A DNA stretch of 64,000 nucleotides from Moorena sp. SS36440bin_2 (GTDB taxonomy: Bacteria > Cyanobacteriota > Cyanobacteriia > Cyanobacteriales > Coleofasciculaceae): positions 31,146 to 95,145 of the forward strand of contig WTKN01000171.1 in NCBI GenBank assembly GCA_011524395.1. Reading direction: 5' to 3'. The notes beneath the pieces are model-generated. The model had not been told where the DNA came from and did not search any database. It was given only the letters and a program-made list of their open reading frames with translations. Below are positions 8,777 to 18,827 of the stretch, in pieces. Made by a program: the position numbers and the translations under genes. The first letter of the stretch is position 1; every line of letters begins with the position of its first letter.

Positions 8777-10417
8777 TCAGAAGGGTGGCTCAGTTATTGA
8801 GGGTTCTGCCTTGAGTATTGCTATTCCCAAATCTGTAGTGGACAGTGATCGCGCTTCAAACAATGCCATCATGTCACGAGGCTTGGGATTACCCCGAGAT
8901 GCTCCTGCTAGACCTCTGGCAATAACTAAACCACAATATCCCTGATTTTCACAACCCTCCTCCCACTGCTGGCGGGCAGCAGCATGGTTGGTATCGGTTT
9001 CAGAAAACTCTCCTAACAAATAAAGACTGCTGTTTTCTGTTTGGATAATGCCGAGGTCGTAGTGTGTGCCTTCAAAGGGGTCTTCCCCTGAATTAAAGCA
9101 AATCCCTTTGAGTCCACCAGCGGTCTCGATCTGTTCTATCAACACTTGTGCCTTTGGTCGGGTGGTTTGAATCAAAATAACTGGCATGCCTTCCCCGATT
9201 GCCTTGATATTCTGAGACTGATAGGATTTGACACCAGAGCGAATAGATTCTATTGCTTCCCAAGACATCATGCCCAGCTTGAGGAAAGCATCCTTTGGCA
9301 CAAGGTCATCCCGTAAGGGTATGGTCATCGACTCTGTATCGAAATCATCTTCCTCGCACTCAATTGCCATCTCTAACAACTCATCCGCCAGGTCAGGATG
9401 GGTGTTAACTTTAACGTTAACTGTAGATTTGGCTTCTAGGGGTACTGAGATGCGGTAACGCTTACTAATCTTGGGTAAGTTTTCGTCATCTAATTGCTCA
9501 TGGTAATCGTGAACAAATCGCTGAATGGCTTCTAGGGCAACATAAATTGCGATCGCTTCTTCTTCATAAATATAAGGTCGCATTCCTTCCAAGGGATGGA
9601 CTGTACCAAACCCAGGTACAATCTCTGATACTGGCAAATCAGCTAAATCAATATCATCCTCTTCATCTTCATCTTCGGTATCATCACCAAACCGCCCGAA
9701 GGTTAAAAACAAACAATCTTGCCCTAAGAAAGCTTGTTCCATCTTTTCCCAGGAGTCATCTGCCAGCACTGATGATCGGAAGCGTTTCAGGGAATCCCAG
9801 GAGCGATATAGTAGTACCCCGTACTCCATACCCAGCATACCCATGACTGAGACGTATAGGGTTTCCACATCCCAGCGATTTAATTCAATCGAGATAATCT
9901 GATGATCAGCCACTACTTCCCAAGCAGCTTCATGCCAAATTTCATAGGCTTTTTCTATAAGTAGGTCGGCATACTTAGGTGGTAGCTGGGGTTGTCGAGT
10001 AGCCGCCATTTCCTCAAATCCCCGAAACAGTTCGTCAATCAAGGGTAAATTGGGTACATAATCAATCCCAATGTCTAACCCTTGAAGGACACCTCGCAAA
10101 AAAAACTGAATTTCTCGGTTACGAACAACAATCTTTGAAGGTCGTGCTGGTCTGGCGGGGCTTTGGGGATGTTCCATTGCTTGCATAAGGGCACGAACAA
10201 TCGCTTCTGGTCCCATGGTTGGTGATACTAAATCCATTGCCCTGACGATGCCTTCCGAGCCATCCACCCAAAGAATGCAATCATTATGACCCTCACCATC
10301 CGGCTGTTGATGATTGTTACCAATAACTGACAGGGGACGGCGGTCTCCCTCCCACACGCTGGAAGTCTGTTGTAATTTATTGAGCCGACGACGAGTATTG
10401 CGATTCAAAGCAGACAT
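8777..10417 (-). CDS. Conserved cyanobacterial protein, DUF6930-like
   Basis: A 546-aa soluble protein that I recognise only as a conserved cyanobacterial hypothetical, probably with a DUF6930-type N-terminal domain (ILWVDGSEGIVRAMDLV onward) and a central region binding no known cofactor. An acidic stretch (DDTEDEDEEDDIDLADL, about residues 246-262) separates two folded parts. No signal peptide, membrane helix or catalytic motif was seen. It converges on purM with 53 bp between stop codons. The function is unknown and the domain name is from memory of similar sequences. Confidence 0.6.
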   Translation of the reverse strand: MSALNRNTRRRLNKLQQTSSVWEGDRRPLSVIGNNHQQPDGEGHNDCILWVDGSEGIVRAMDLVSPTMGPEAIVRALMQAMEHPQSPARPARPSKIVVRNREIQFFLRGVLQGLDIGIDYVPNLPLIDELFRGFEEMAATRQPQLPPKYADLLIEKAYEIWHEAAWEVVADHQIISIELNRWDVETLYVSVMGMLGMEYGVLLYRSWDSLKRFRSSVLADDSWEKMEQAFLGQDCLFLTFGRFGDDTEDEDEEDDIDLADLPVSEIVPGFGTVHPLEGMRPYIYEEEAIAIYVALEAIQRFVHDYHEQLDDENLPKISKRYRISVPLEAKSTVNVKVNTHPDLADELLEMAIECEEDDFDTESMTIPLRDDLVPKDAFLKLGMMSWEAIESIRSGVKSYQSQNIKAIGEGMPVILIQTTRPKAQVLIEQIETAGGLKGICFNSGEDPFEGTHYDLGIIQTENSSLYLLGEFSETDTNHAAARQQWEEGCENQGYCGLVIARGLAGASRGNPKPRDMMALFEARSLSTTDLGIAILKAEPSITEPPF

Positions 10418-10611
10418 AGAATAGTTTGGGTTGATTGCCTAAGTACCGACCGTGAATAGCCAGTTGCTGGTGGATACTCCTATCTTACCGGGGCAAACGT
10501 TCCACAAGCCCCCCTGATCCGAAGTTGCGTTTCACCGATTAAATATTATGGATATCGGATACCACCAGACACCACCAGAAACACCATTTTCTGGTTACAT
10601 GGATTTAGGCT

Positions 10612-11535
10612 CTAAGGCAACTCCACAGAGGTAGGTTTAGCAATGTGCGGCAGTCCCCACCCCAACTTTTCTCGCAACACTCTGAAAAACTCTGGTGCTT
10701 GCAAACGGATAAATCGAGCAGAGTAAGGCGATCGCTTAACTTTTATTTTATCTTCTGGTATTACGTAGCAACCACCATTGCCATCAACCACCATCACCAT
10801 AGGATTAGGAGTGGCGGGAAAAATGGTTAATTGCTCTGTGTCGGCAAAGACTAATGCCCGAGATGCCAAAGAATGGGGACAGATGGGCAACAGTTGCAAC
10901 ACCGGTACCTCAGGAGTTAATACTGGTCCTCCAGCACTTAGAGAATAGGCAGTAGAGCCAGTGGGTGTGGAAACAATAATACCATCAGCTGCAATATCCA
11001 CTGGTGCGTGATGTCCTATTTGTACCTCAAAATGGCACATACTCGTCAACGGTTCCCGGTGCAATACCATTTCATTTAAACAAAGTGCCTCCCACCAAAT
11101 CCTCTCATCTCGCAGGATCTGGACAGAGAGCATGGACCGTTCTTCTATAGCGTACTCTTGTGCCATGACCTGTTCCAAGACAGAAGGCAACTGATTGACA
11201 TAGGTCTCTGTTAAGAAACCCATGTGACCTGTATTCACTGTTAGCACAGGGATCCCTTGGGGAGCCACTTGGCGAAAAGCGGCTAGTACTGTACCATCTC
11301 CCCCCAATACAATGGCGAAAGCCATCTGGTCATCAAAACCAGGGGGGGCTAGTTTGTCCATCGGTGTATGACACACTGGTGATTCAGGACTCGAATAACC
11401 CAGAATTCCCCCAACCCCTGTCGCCATACACACTTCCCAACCCGCAGTCCTCAATTGGTTGTGCAACTCTTCAGCAACGCTACAAGCCATTGGTTTAAGG
11501 TCGTTGTAGATAATGCCTGCTTTTGGTATACTCAC
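10612..11535 (-). CDS. nadK: NAD(+) kinase
   Basis: Phosphorylates NAD to NADP. The 307-aa protein has the diagnostic [11 protein letters not shown] motif, [10 protein letters not shown], the LNEMVLHR segment, and [22 protein letters not shown]. Length is normal for the cyanobacterial forms, of which genomes often have two. The minus-strand gene precedes ycf39 in the same orientation at about 210 bp distance. Confidence 0.95.
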   Translation of the reverse strand: MSIPKAGIIYNDLKPMACSVAEELHNQLRTAGWEVCMATGVGGILGYSSPESPVCHTPMDKLAPPGFDDQMAFAIVLGGDGTVLAAFRQVAPQGIPVLTVNTGHMGFLTETYVNQLPSVLEQVMAQEYAIEERSMLSVQILRDERIWWEALCLNEMVLHREPLTSMCHFEVQIGHHAPVDIAADGIIVSTPTGSTAYSLSAGGPVLTPEVPVLQLLPICPHSLASRALVFADTEQLTIFPATPNPMVMVVDGNGGCYVIPEDKIKVKRSPYSARFIRLQAPEFFRVLREKLGWGLPHIAKPTSVELP

Positions 11536-11610
11536 CAGTCCCCGTCTTGAACTACTTGGATTAAATTATCACCGAACATCATGGACAATTGTCATTTAAT
11601 CAGGTCATGT

Positions 11611-11650
11611 CTTGATGCAGTCGCGCTATGGGGACCGGCTGCGTACTCAG
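11611..11650 (+). repeat. 50-bp dispersed palindromic repeat, degenerate copy E
   Basis: CTTGATGCAGTCGCGCTATGG matches the left half of the repeat family; the right half has diverged (GGGACCGGCTGCG). It lies in the gap between nadK and ycf39. Confidence 0.5.
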
Positions 11651-11743
11651 GCTTGCGTCTGCACTTTGTAAGCCCCGTTGAGAGCAAATGAATGCCCCAC
11701 TGGCTCCCCAAAACCTCGCGCTTATGGATTTTCCAGGAAATAT

Positions 11744-12721
11744 CTAGGATTTAGATTTAAAAGGAGTCCTCTTCTTAGACTTCTTTTTAGCTTTCTCGTA
11801 ATCGATTTCTTTGAGCTTATTCATAATCCGGTTAAAGTATTCTTTTAGATATTCTTCCAAAGTTGTGGTTTCCTTAGGGTCTAGGCCAAAGACCTCATAT
11901 ACCTTTTCCATCGGTGCATCCAGAGGTTTACCGCTCACTAGCACCTCAGTAAAGGCAAGCCGATCTGCCACATTCCAGCCCCACTGAAAAAATCTCACGA
12001 ATCGCCGCATACCCCGCAAAAAATTTATTGGGAGTCGGGCTATTTTAGCATCTTTACCGGACAACCGCTCACACAGGTTAATGATTTCGTAGGTACTAAA
12101 GGCTCTGGTTCCCACAACCGGGAATGTCTGATTTACTGTTTCTGGAACTTCCAGAGCACGAATGCCAAACTTAGCAATATCCTGGGTGTTCATATAGGCG
12201 ATGGGAGAGGTTTCTCCAGTAATCCAAACCGCCTGTCCATCCAAAATCGGGATCGCATACTGACCAATTAAGCCTTGCATAAAGCCACTTGGTTTCAAGA
12301 TTGTGTGTGGCAATCCTGATTCTGCCAGAAATAGTTCTGTACAGTGTTTTATTTCCATTAGTGGGACATAAGGAAAATTCTCACTTCCCAGAATTGAGAA
12401 AAAGACATATCTTTCTATACCAGCAGCCACAGACGCTTGAATTAGGGCAACTTTACCTTCCCAGTCTACCTGTCTGATGGTCAGAGAATCTGTTGGTCTC
12501 GATGTTGCCGCATCAATGACAGCTGTAATCCCTTCCAGAGCTTTTGGCAGGGTTTCTGGAACACAAAGGTCGCCTTGTACTAGTTCAGCTCCCCATTCTT
12601 TAAGGAAAGAGGCTTTTCGTGGACTGCGTACAAGACAGCGTACCTGATGATCCTCGTCCAGTGCACGACGAACCACCTGTCTTCCTAAGGTGCCAGTTGC
12701 ACCGACGACCAACAAGTTCAT
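11744..12721 (-). CDS. ycf39: Ycf39-type NAD(P)-binding photosystem II assembly factor
   Basis: An atypical short-chain dehydrogenase (NmrA-like). The cyanobacterial Ycf39 and plant HCF244 family works with high-light-inducible proteins in delivering chlorophyll to newly made D1. The 325-aa protein opens MNLLVVGATGTLGRQVVRRAL (GxxGxxG dinucleotide motif), then LVQGDLCVPETLP, ATSRPTD, the YVPLMEIKHCTE segment and LKPSGFMQGLIGQYAIPIL. It ends with a lysine-rich tail (KAKKKSKKRTPFKSKS). The ATG at 12721 fits the family start. It lies downstream of petM on the same strand. Confidence 0.92.
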   Translation of the reverse strand: MNLLVVGATGTLGRQVVRRALDEDHQVRCLVRSPRKASFLKEWGAELVQGDLCVPETLPKALEGITAVIDAATSRPTDSLTIRQVDWEGKVALIQASVAAGIERYVFFSILGSENFPYVPLMEIKHCTELFLAESGLPHTILKPSGFMQGLIGQYAIPILDGQAVWITGETSPIAYMNTQDIAKFGIRALEVPETVNQTFPVVGTRAFSTYEIINLCERLSGKDAKIARLPINFLRGMRRFVRFFQWGWNVADRLAFTEVLVSGKPLDAPMEKVYEVFGLDPKETTTLEEYLKEYFNRIMNKLKEIDYEKAKKKSKKRTPFKSKS

Positions 12722-12943
12722 TATAGTAATTTTAGTAAGGAATCTTTAAGTTTCTATAAGATTCTATCAGAAATTTTGTCTATCTCTCATTTTTCGGGTA
12801 TTCCATAGGCTTTGCCCACGGTGAGGGGTGTGGGAGAATGGGTTGAGGCGGGCGACAGCATCGGCCATAGATTTGGAAGAAAACAGTGAAAGAATTCTTG
12901 ACCAAACCCCACAGCTGTTACCCCATAACCCATTCACTAGAAA

Positions 12944-13048
12944 CTATTCTGACACTCCCTGGATTTTGAGTAATAAGAAGCCTAAGCCCAAACCCACCAG
13001 AATCAGGGTGAAGGACAAAAATGCTGCATTGAAAATTTCTGTACCCAT
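12944..13048 (-). CDS. petM: Cytochrome b6-f complex subunit VII (PetM)
   Basis: A small gene of 34 codons. The minus strand from ATG 13048 reads MGTEIFNAAFLSFTLILVG, then LGLGFLLLKIQGVSE and TAG. The single membrane helix and the C-terminal GFLLLKIQG signature are those of PetM, a peripheral helix of the cytochrome b6-f complex in thylakoids. It is co-oriented with ycf39, about 220 bp upstream of it. Confidence 0.93.
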   Translation of the reverse strand: MGTEIFNAAFLSFTLILVGLGLGFLLLKIQGVSE

Positions 13049-13176
13049 TGTTTTATGATCTCCTATGTACTTTTGTTACAAGGTATCATGACTAGGGTGC
13101 CACAATATAGCAATCCTATGGAAATCCTGAGCAAGAGTATTTCAGCAAAGGGGTTAGGATCCGGGAGTGTTCAGGA

Positions 13177-14310
13177 ATGATGTCAGACTTGTCAACAAAC
13201 GATCAGAACATGTCTTTGACAAGAAAACTTAACTCACAATCAAGGCGTCCTCGGTTAGCGGTGACCTTGGGAGATCCGGCAGGCATTGGACCAGAAGTTG
13301 TCCTCAAGGCATTGGCAGATTCCCAAGTCACTAGTAATTGTGAGATAACGGTGATTGGCAGTCGGTACCTCTTAAATGCGGCTTACACCCAGCTACGTCA
13401 GCAGGGAATTGAAGATGTAGCTACTTTAGCTTCCCCAGAGACATTATCAATAATTGACATTGAGTTGGATTATGGAAAACAGCCTCAAATAACCCCAGGT
13501 GTCGGTAATGCTGCTAGTGGTGCTCTTAGTTTTCTGTATCTGGAAAATGCGATCGCACTCACTCAAAGTGGTGAGTTTGATGCTATTGTGACCGCACCCA
13601 TTGCCAAGTCTCTCTGGAAAGCAGCAGGCCATGATTATCCTGGTCAAACTGAAGTGCTAGCCCAGTACTCTGGTGTAAAACAATTTGGGATGCTATTCGT
13701 AGCGCGATCGCCCCATAGTGCTTGGGTGCTACGTACACTTTTAGCTACCACACATATTCCCTTAACTCAAGTACCAAACACCTTAACGCCATTATTGATG
13801 GGGAGTAAACTAGACTTACTAATCGCCTGCTTGGCTAGTGATTTTGGTATCAAGAAACCTCGAATCGCGATTTCTGGGTTAAATCCTCATAGTGGTGAGC
13901 AGGGTCAGCTAGGTTGTGAAGAACAAGATTGGCTGATTCCCTGGCTAGAGAAAGAGCGCCAGCAACGCCCGACTATCCAATTAGATGGACCAATACCTCC
14001 TGACACGCTTTGGGTAAAACCTGGTCAGGCTTGGTACGGCAACCACCAGCAGTACGCTGATAATGCTCATGATGCTTATTTGGCGCTGTATCATGACCAG
14101 GGCTTAATTCCTGTCAAACTTATGGCATTTGACCGAGCGATCAATACTACCATCGGTTTACCCTTTGTGCGCACTTCTCCTGATCATGGCACAGCTTTTG
14201 ATATTGCCGGTGTTGGCATTGCTAACGCTACTAGCATGAAGGCTGCAATTAGCCTGGCTACTGAACTGGTGAACCAAAGGTTGAGTAACCGTTTAGCTAT
14301 CAGTGCTTAG
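13177..14310 (+). CDS. pdxA: 4-hydroxythreonine-4-phosphate dehydrogenase
   Basis: Oxidises 4-phosphohydroxy-L-threonine in pyridoxal phosphate synthesis. Family marks are [52 protein letters not shown], the metal His region [45 protein letters not shown] and [16 protein letters not shown]. The frame is 377 aa, some 40 longer than usual, because of an N-terminal stretch ([18 protein letters not shown]). The ATG at 13210 ([10 protein letters not shown]) is an alternative start. Confidence 0.95.
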   Translation: MMSDLSTNDQNMSLTRKLNSQSRRPRLAVTLGDPAGIGPEVVLKALADSQVTSNCEITVIGSRYLLNAAYTQLRQQGIEDVATLASPETLSIIDIELDYGKQPQITPGVGNAASGALSFLYLENAIALTQSGEFDAIVTAPIAKSLWKAAGHDYPGQTEVLAQYSGVKQFGMLFVARSPHSAWVLRTLLATTHIPLTQVPNTLTPLLMGSKLDLLIACLASDFGIKKPRIAISGLNPHSGEQGQLGCEEQDWLIPWLEKERQQRPTIQLDGPIPPDTLWVKPGQAWYGNHQQYADNAHDAYLALYHDQGLIPVKLMAFDRAINTTIGLPFVRTSPDHGTAFDIAGVGIANATSMKAAISLATELVNQRLSNRLAISA

Positions 14311-14330
14311 AACAAACTTTTAGTCAACCT

Positions 14331-14705
14331 TTATTCTCTTAGTGGAACCGCCAACTGGACTTTTTGAGTATTACGATTAGTTGGGGATTGAGGAAACACA
14401 TCCAGTTCTTCTTGCTGGATGGTATCCCCAAAAACTATGTCTACATTGTCCCTTGAACCAACCTTGAACTTAGGCTGTAAATTGTTACCTAAGCCTTCCG
14501 TTTCCTCTAGCTCTAGTGATGTTGGGAAAAAGGTGCCATAATCGTCTGAGACCGTGCGACCATTAACTTGGCGGAGGGTGTCACCAGACAGGGTTACTGA
14601 ACCGCTTGGCTCACTAGACTGCGCTCCTGACTGAGCATAGGCAAGAGGTACCAATCCCACAACTATCCAGCCGATTCCTACTATAACTAGTGTTTTACGG
14701 ATCAT
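14331..14705 (-). CDS. Small secreted protein of unknown function
   Basis: 124 aa with a clear signal peptide (KTLVIVGIGWIVVGLVPLAYAQ, cleavage near residue 25). The mature part is polar, starts Gln/Ser-rich (SGAQSSEPSGSVTLSG) and has no Cys or recognised domain. It converges on pdxA, with 20 bp between stops. I do not recognise the family. Confidence 0.65.
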   Translation of the reverse strand: MIRKTLVIVGIGWIVVGLVPLAYAQSGAQSSEPSGSVTLSGDTLRQVNGRTVSDDYGTFFPTSLELEETEGLGNNLQPKFKVGSRDNVDIVFGDTIQQEELDVFPQSPTNRNTQKVQLAVPLRE

Positions 14706-15185
14706 CAGCTTTCTCCTGGTTTTTTTATTTACATTATTTTATTTATTTATTTTTATTTTAGTAGTCATGACATTAATCTGGCATCCGAATACATCCTTAT
14801 AAAAAAAAAATAACCGGTAGTAATTTTAACTATAGTTATTAACTAGACTTGGCACAAGCATAACTTAAGCTATTAGCTATCAGCGTGTCGCGTATCAGCT
14901 TTTCAATAAAAGAGGTAAGCTTTGGCCTTGGCCTATGGTCACGCTACGCGAACGTTTAATGTGAGTGTAAGCATTAAGCTGTGCTACGCGCACGCTACTT
15001 GAGGTGCCAACGGCTGATAGCTGACGGCTGATAGCTGAACGCGAAGCACCGATCTAGTAGCGCATATGCTTACCTTAAGGTTTTAACCAACGCTATCTTG
15101 AAAAGCTACCCTTGCCAGCTATAAGCTCGACTAGCCTGTTTAGGCTGACTGCTAAAAGCTCACCGTAAACAATATCACTTACTTT
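14706..15185. other. Intergenic region with cyanobacterial repeats
   Basis: About 480 bp without a gene. It includes an AT-rich TTTATTTATTTTATTT stretch (14720-14760), a copy of the GGCCtatGGtCACGCTACGCGAACG repeat at 14921-14954, and CTGATAGCTGACGG-type repeats at 15010-15050. Confidence 0.6.
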
Positions 15186-16175
15186 ATGACCATCATTCGT
15201 GTACCAAAGTCCTGGGAACTGCCAGAGCAACAAGTCACTTCAGAAACGGCTTATTTTAACCGACGTCGCTTTCTCAAAAATTTAGTTGGTGCCAGCCTAG
15301 GCACTGGAATGCTGTCAATTCTTGGTTGTCAAGCTTCCTCTTCTGCCTCAGACAAAGCTTTTGTGGAAACCCTAAATCAACCCAAGTTCAAATCCTTAGC
15401 AACCAATCCAGCTTTTGCCAGTGTTGACAGACCCATCACTGATCAGGATCTCGCTGGACAGTACAACAATTTTTATGAATTTGGCGGCAGTAAATCGATC
15501 TGGCAAGCAGCCCAAAATTTACCAACCAAAGACTGGAAGCTAGAGGTGACGGGATTAGTCAAAAATCCCCAAACCTATGACCTAGATGATCTGCAAACTC
15601 AATTTCCCATCGAAGAGCGGATCTATCGCTTCCGCTGTGTAGAGGCGTGGTCAATGGTGCTACCGTGGATCGGATTTCCCATGAAAGCGCTGATGAAATC
15701 AGTAGAACCTACTTCAGAGGCTAAATTTGTGCGATTTACCTCCTATTATGACCGCAAAATTACTACTGGTCCAGGTATACACCTTGGTTCCTTACCTTGG
15801 CCTTATACGGAAAGTCTAAGTGTTGAGGAAATGGCTAACGAACTAGCATTTTTTGCTATTGGTATTTACGGTCATCTATTACCCAAACAGCATGGTGCTC
15901 CTATTCGCATGGTAGTGCCCTGGAAATATGGTTTTAAAGGAGCAAAATCTATAGTAAAAGTCGAGTTTTTAGCTAACCAGCCACCTACTTACTGGAATAC
16001 TATTAATTCCTATGAATATGACTTTGAGGCAAATGTTAACCCCAATAAGCCTCACCCCAGATGGTCACAAGCTACAGAAAAATTCATCAGTAGCGGTCCA
16101 AACTTATCCTGGGACAAACGACCCACCCTACTTTACAACGGTTATGGGGAATATGTAGGTGGGCTGTATAGTTGA
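15186..16175 (+). CDS. msrP: MsrP/YedY-type molybdopterin oxidoreductase catalytic subunit
   Basis: Periplasmic molybdoenzyme of the protein-methionine-sulfoxide reductase MsrP family, which repairs oxidised methionines. Seen directly: a Tat signal with RRRFLKNL and a following lipobox-like LGCQ; the molybdenum-ligand Cys in YRFRCVEAWSMVLPW; and the cofactor segment KQHGAPIRMVVPWKYGFKGAKSIV. The 329-aa length is normal. No gene for the heme membrane partner MsrQ is next to it, so the electron donor is not visible here. The LGC sequence could mean a lipoprotein form. Confidence 0.88.
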   Translation: MTIIRVPKSWELPEQQVTSETAYFNRRRFLKNLVGASLGTGMLSILGCQASSSASDKAFVETLNQPKFKSLATNPAFASVDRPITDQDLAGQYNNFYEFGGSKSIWQAAQNLPTKDWKLEVTGLVKNPQTYDLDDLQTQFPIEERIYRFRCVEAWSMVLPWIGFPMKALMKSVEPTSEAKFVRFTSYYDRKITTGPGIHLGSLPWPYTESLSVEEMANELAFFAIGIYGHLLPKQHGAPIRMVVPWKYGFKGAKSIVKVEFLANQPPTYWNTINSYEYDFEANVNPNKPHPRWSQATEKFISSGPNLSWDKRPTLLYNGYGEYVGGLYS

Positions 16176-16249
16176 AGGCTATATATCAGATGGCCTTTAC
16201 CCGTAAATATTCAGCTATCAGCCTATGCACTACGGGCATAGGCTTACCT

Positions 16250-16876
16250 TTACCCTTTCGTCACCTGAATCACCTGTAAACTACCACCTGCGTGCAAGGA
16301 GCGATCGCATACCTTAAACCCCACTTGCTCAAGCCCGTTGACCAAGTCAGTCTCTAGTAATTGCCAAGCTGTCTCAGTCTCAAACAACCACATAAATACC
16401 GCTAACCCTGGCCAAAACAAAACATTAGTTGGCTTGTGCAAATCCACCAGGGTAAACACTCCTCCTGGTTTAAGCACCCGGTGAACCTCCTGAATAATCT
16501 GCTGCAACACCTCAGGGGTCATTTCATGGAGTGCTGCGCTGGTGTGAACTATATCAAATTGAGCATCTGGTAAGGGCATCTGTTCAGCCAACCCCTCTAC
16601 ATAGTTGGCTTGGGGAACATTCCGTTGTGCTCGCTGTAGGGATAGTGGCGAAATATCTAAGCCAGTGACATGCTCAGACAATTCCACCAAGAACTGGGTA
16701 GCCTGACCACTACCGCAACAGAGATCTAGCACTTTGGTTCCTGAATGAATTGTTAAGCCCTGTAACGGTAGCTGGCGGAATCGTCTCTCTCCACCTACGC
16801 TCAAAGCCGCGATCCGAGAAATACTATCATACAGCCATTGGTACTGATAACTCCAAGCTCTAAGAACTGTTGCCAC
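16250..16876 (-). CDS. Class I SAM-dependent methyltransferase (UbiE-like)
   Basis: 208 aa with motif I VLDLCCGSGQATQFL, the acidic loop VTGLDISPLSL, and motif post-III HRVLKPGGVFTLVDLHKP, all typical of the Methyltransf_11/UbiE fold. The substrate cannot be told from sequence. It is divergent from hemH, with about 100 bp between starts. Confidence 0.82.
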   Translation of the reverse strand: MATVLRAWSYQYQWLYDSISRIAALSVGGERRFRQLPLQGLTIHSGTKVLDLCCGSGQATQFLVELSEHVTGLDISPLSLQRAQRNVPQANYVEGLAEQMPLPDAQFDIVHTSAALHEMTPEVLQQIIQEVHRVLKPGGVFTLVDLHKPTNVLFWPGLAVFMWLFETETAWQLLETDLVNGLEQVGFKVCDRSLHAGGSLQVIQVTKG

Positions 16877-16983
16877 TACTCACTCCTTGGTAAAGATCTG
16901 TGTTTCTTGTTGCAAATTTAAGTTAAAAAATATATTGTTAAAATCAGTAACAAATATAAAAGTTATGGGAAGCTGTGTTAACT

Positions 16984-18147
16984 ATGGGTCGTGTTGGGGT
17001 ATTATTGCTTAATCTAGGTGGGCCAGATCAGTTAAAGGATGTTCGTCCCTTTCTATTCAACCTGTTTTCTGACCCGGAAATTATTCGCCTGCCTTTTCCG
17101 TGGCTGCAAAAACCCCTGGCTTGGCTAATCTCCACTAAGCGTGCTAAGATATCCCAGGAGAACTACAAGCAAATTGGTGGTGGTTCCCCTCTACGGAAGA
17201 TTACAGACGCCCAGGCCGAAGCCCTCCAGGAACATTTGCAAACAAAAGGGCAAGAGGTCAGTGTCTATGTAGGAATGCGTTACTGGCATCCTTTCACAGA
17301 AGAAGCGATCGCAACCATCAAAGCGGATGGGATCGAACGCTTAGTCATTTTACCGCTTTATCCCCAATTTTCGATCAGCACCAGTGGTTCTAGCTTCCGT
17401 CTGCTAGAAAATCTGTGGACAGAAGACCCAGACCTCAGCAAGATTGAACACACAGTCATTCCCTCCTGGTACCAGCAGCCACAATATCTCGAAGCCATGG
17501 CTGACTTAATTGCTCAGGAACTCGATAAGTTTTCCAATCCCGATCAAGTTCATATCTTCTTCAGTGCTCACGGTGTACCCATCAGCTATGTCACAGAAGC
17601 TGGAGACCCCTACCAGCGAGAAATTGAGGATTGCACTTCCTTAATTATGAAAACCCTCAACCGCCCCAATCCCCATACTCTGGCCTATCAAAGTCGGGTT
17701 GGTCCGGTAGAATGGCTCCAACCCTACACCGAGGATGCGTTGCAAGAACTCGGAGCTAACAATACTCAAGATTTGCTGGTAGTCCCGATTAGTTTTGTAT
17801 CGGAACATATCGAAACCCTCCAAGAAATCGACATTGAGTATCGAGAAATAGCAGAGGAATCAGGGATTAAGCAGTTTGAGCGGGTACCAGCCCTCAATAC
17901 CCATCCCCTATTTATTGAGTCTTTGACAAATTTGGTAGTTGACGCTCTTGAATCACCCAGCCGTCAACTATCCGAGGTAATTCGTCCCCCAGAGACAGTC
18001 AAAATTTACCCTCCCGAGCGCTGGGAGTGGGGCATGACTACAGCAGCAGAAGTTTGGAATGGTCGTCTGGCTATGATTGGGTTTATTGCTTTACTGTTGG
18101 AGTTGATTAGTGGTACTGGACCGCTACATTTTGCTGGGTTGTTGTAA
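16984..18147 (+). CDS. hemH: Ferrochelatase with C-terminal chlorophyll-a/b-binding-like helix
   Basis: Inserts iron into protoporphyrin IX to make heme. Visible are [49 protein letters not shown], the active-site His in [12 protein letters not shown], and [14 protein letters not shown]. The C-terminus (about residues 340-385) has [20 protein letters not shown], the LHC-type (CAB) helix found on cyanobacterial and plastid ferrochelatases, which places the enzyme at the thylakoid membrane. The ATG at 16984 (MGRVGVLL) is preferred over an in-frame GTG at 16975. Confidence 0.96.
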   Translation: MGRVGVLLLNLGGPDQLKDVRPFLFNLFSDPEIIRLPFPWLQKPLAWLISTKRAKISQENYKQIGGGSPLRKITDAQAEALQEHLQTKGQEVSVYVGMRYWHPFTEEAIATIKADGIERLVILPLYPQFSISTSGSSFRLLENLWTEDPDLSKIEHTVIPSWYQQPQYLEAMADLIAQELDKFSNPDQVHIFFSAHGVPISYVTEAGDPYQREIEDCTSLIMKTLNRPNPHTLAYQSRVGPVEWLQPYTEDALQELGANNTQDLLVVPISFVSEHIETLQEIDIEYREIAEESGIKQFERVPALNTHPLFIESLTNLVVDALESPSRQLSEVIRPPETVKIYPPERWEWGMTTAAEVWNGRLAMIGFIALLLELISGTGPLHFAGLL

Positions 18148-18266
18148 ATTTATTCAGGTTATAAGGGCAACCGGCAAGTCCAGATTTAATTGAGGGGGAG
18201 GCAAGTAATTGTCCCCCCCGACCGATATCAAACCTAAGCCACTATCTACCCACTCTACTAACCCGT

Positions 18267-18761
18267 CTACCAACCCATTGTTCCTGGTTCTCCCTTGAAA
18301 GGTCCAACAATATCCTTAGTGATCCAGCCACCATAAAATTCGCCAGCCTGGGGAGTGACTAACTCATCATCTACATAGCAGGCATCCATTAGACGAGCAT
18401 AAAAGCAACAATATCCCTTAATCGGGACAAAATCAGGAGTTGGATCGAAGAAACACCAAACGGCATTATTTGCTTCTTTTTCACCTACTGAAACCTTGTA
18501 ATAACAAGCCCAGCCTTTCCACTCGCAAAAGGTTTTACGAGGTGTTTCGATCAGATGTTCAACCTTGATGTCTTCTTGGGGGATGTAATAACTGGGAGGA
18601 TGACTAGTTTCTAACACCCTCTTGGCTCGCCTGGTTTCAGCAAGAACTATACCATTAAAGATGACCTTGATGTGCTTGCTAGTGTCTTCCCATCGGGCGG
18701 GACGGGGGTAATCCCAAACTGATTCTTGACCTGGCTTTGGAGGGATAGGGCTTGGTCTCAT
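18267..18761 (-). CDS. DUF427 domain protein
   Basis: 164 aa matching the DUF427 family: KVIFNGIVLAETRRAKRVLE, PPSYYIPQEDI, CEWKGWACYY, and NAVWCFFDPTPDF are its usual landmarks. Biochemical role unknown. It converges on hemH, with 119 bp between them. Confidence 0.85.
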   Translation of the reverse strand: MRPSPIPPKPGQESVWDYPRPARWEDTSKHIKVIFNGIVLAETRRAKRVLETSHPPSYYIPQEDIKVEHLIETPRKTFCEWKGWACYYKVSVGEKEANNAVWCFFDPTPDFVPIKGYCCFYARLMDACYVDDELVTPQAGEFYGGWITKDIVGPFKGEPGTMGW

Positions 18762-18827
18762 GACTTATCCTTGGCTTTCCTACGTAGTTTTCCAACTTAG
18801 CGTTCCTACTTAAAGTTATCCTATAAA

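Noticed and set aside
12828..13058. 76-aa plus-strand open frame
   Set aside because: It is the antisense of petM, which has clear family sequence on the minus strand.
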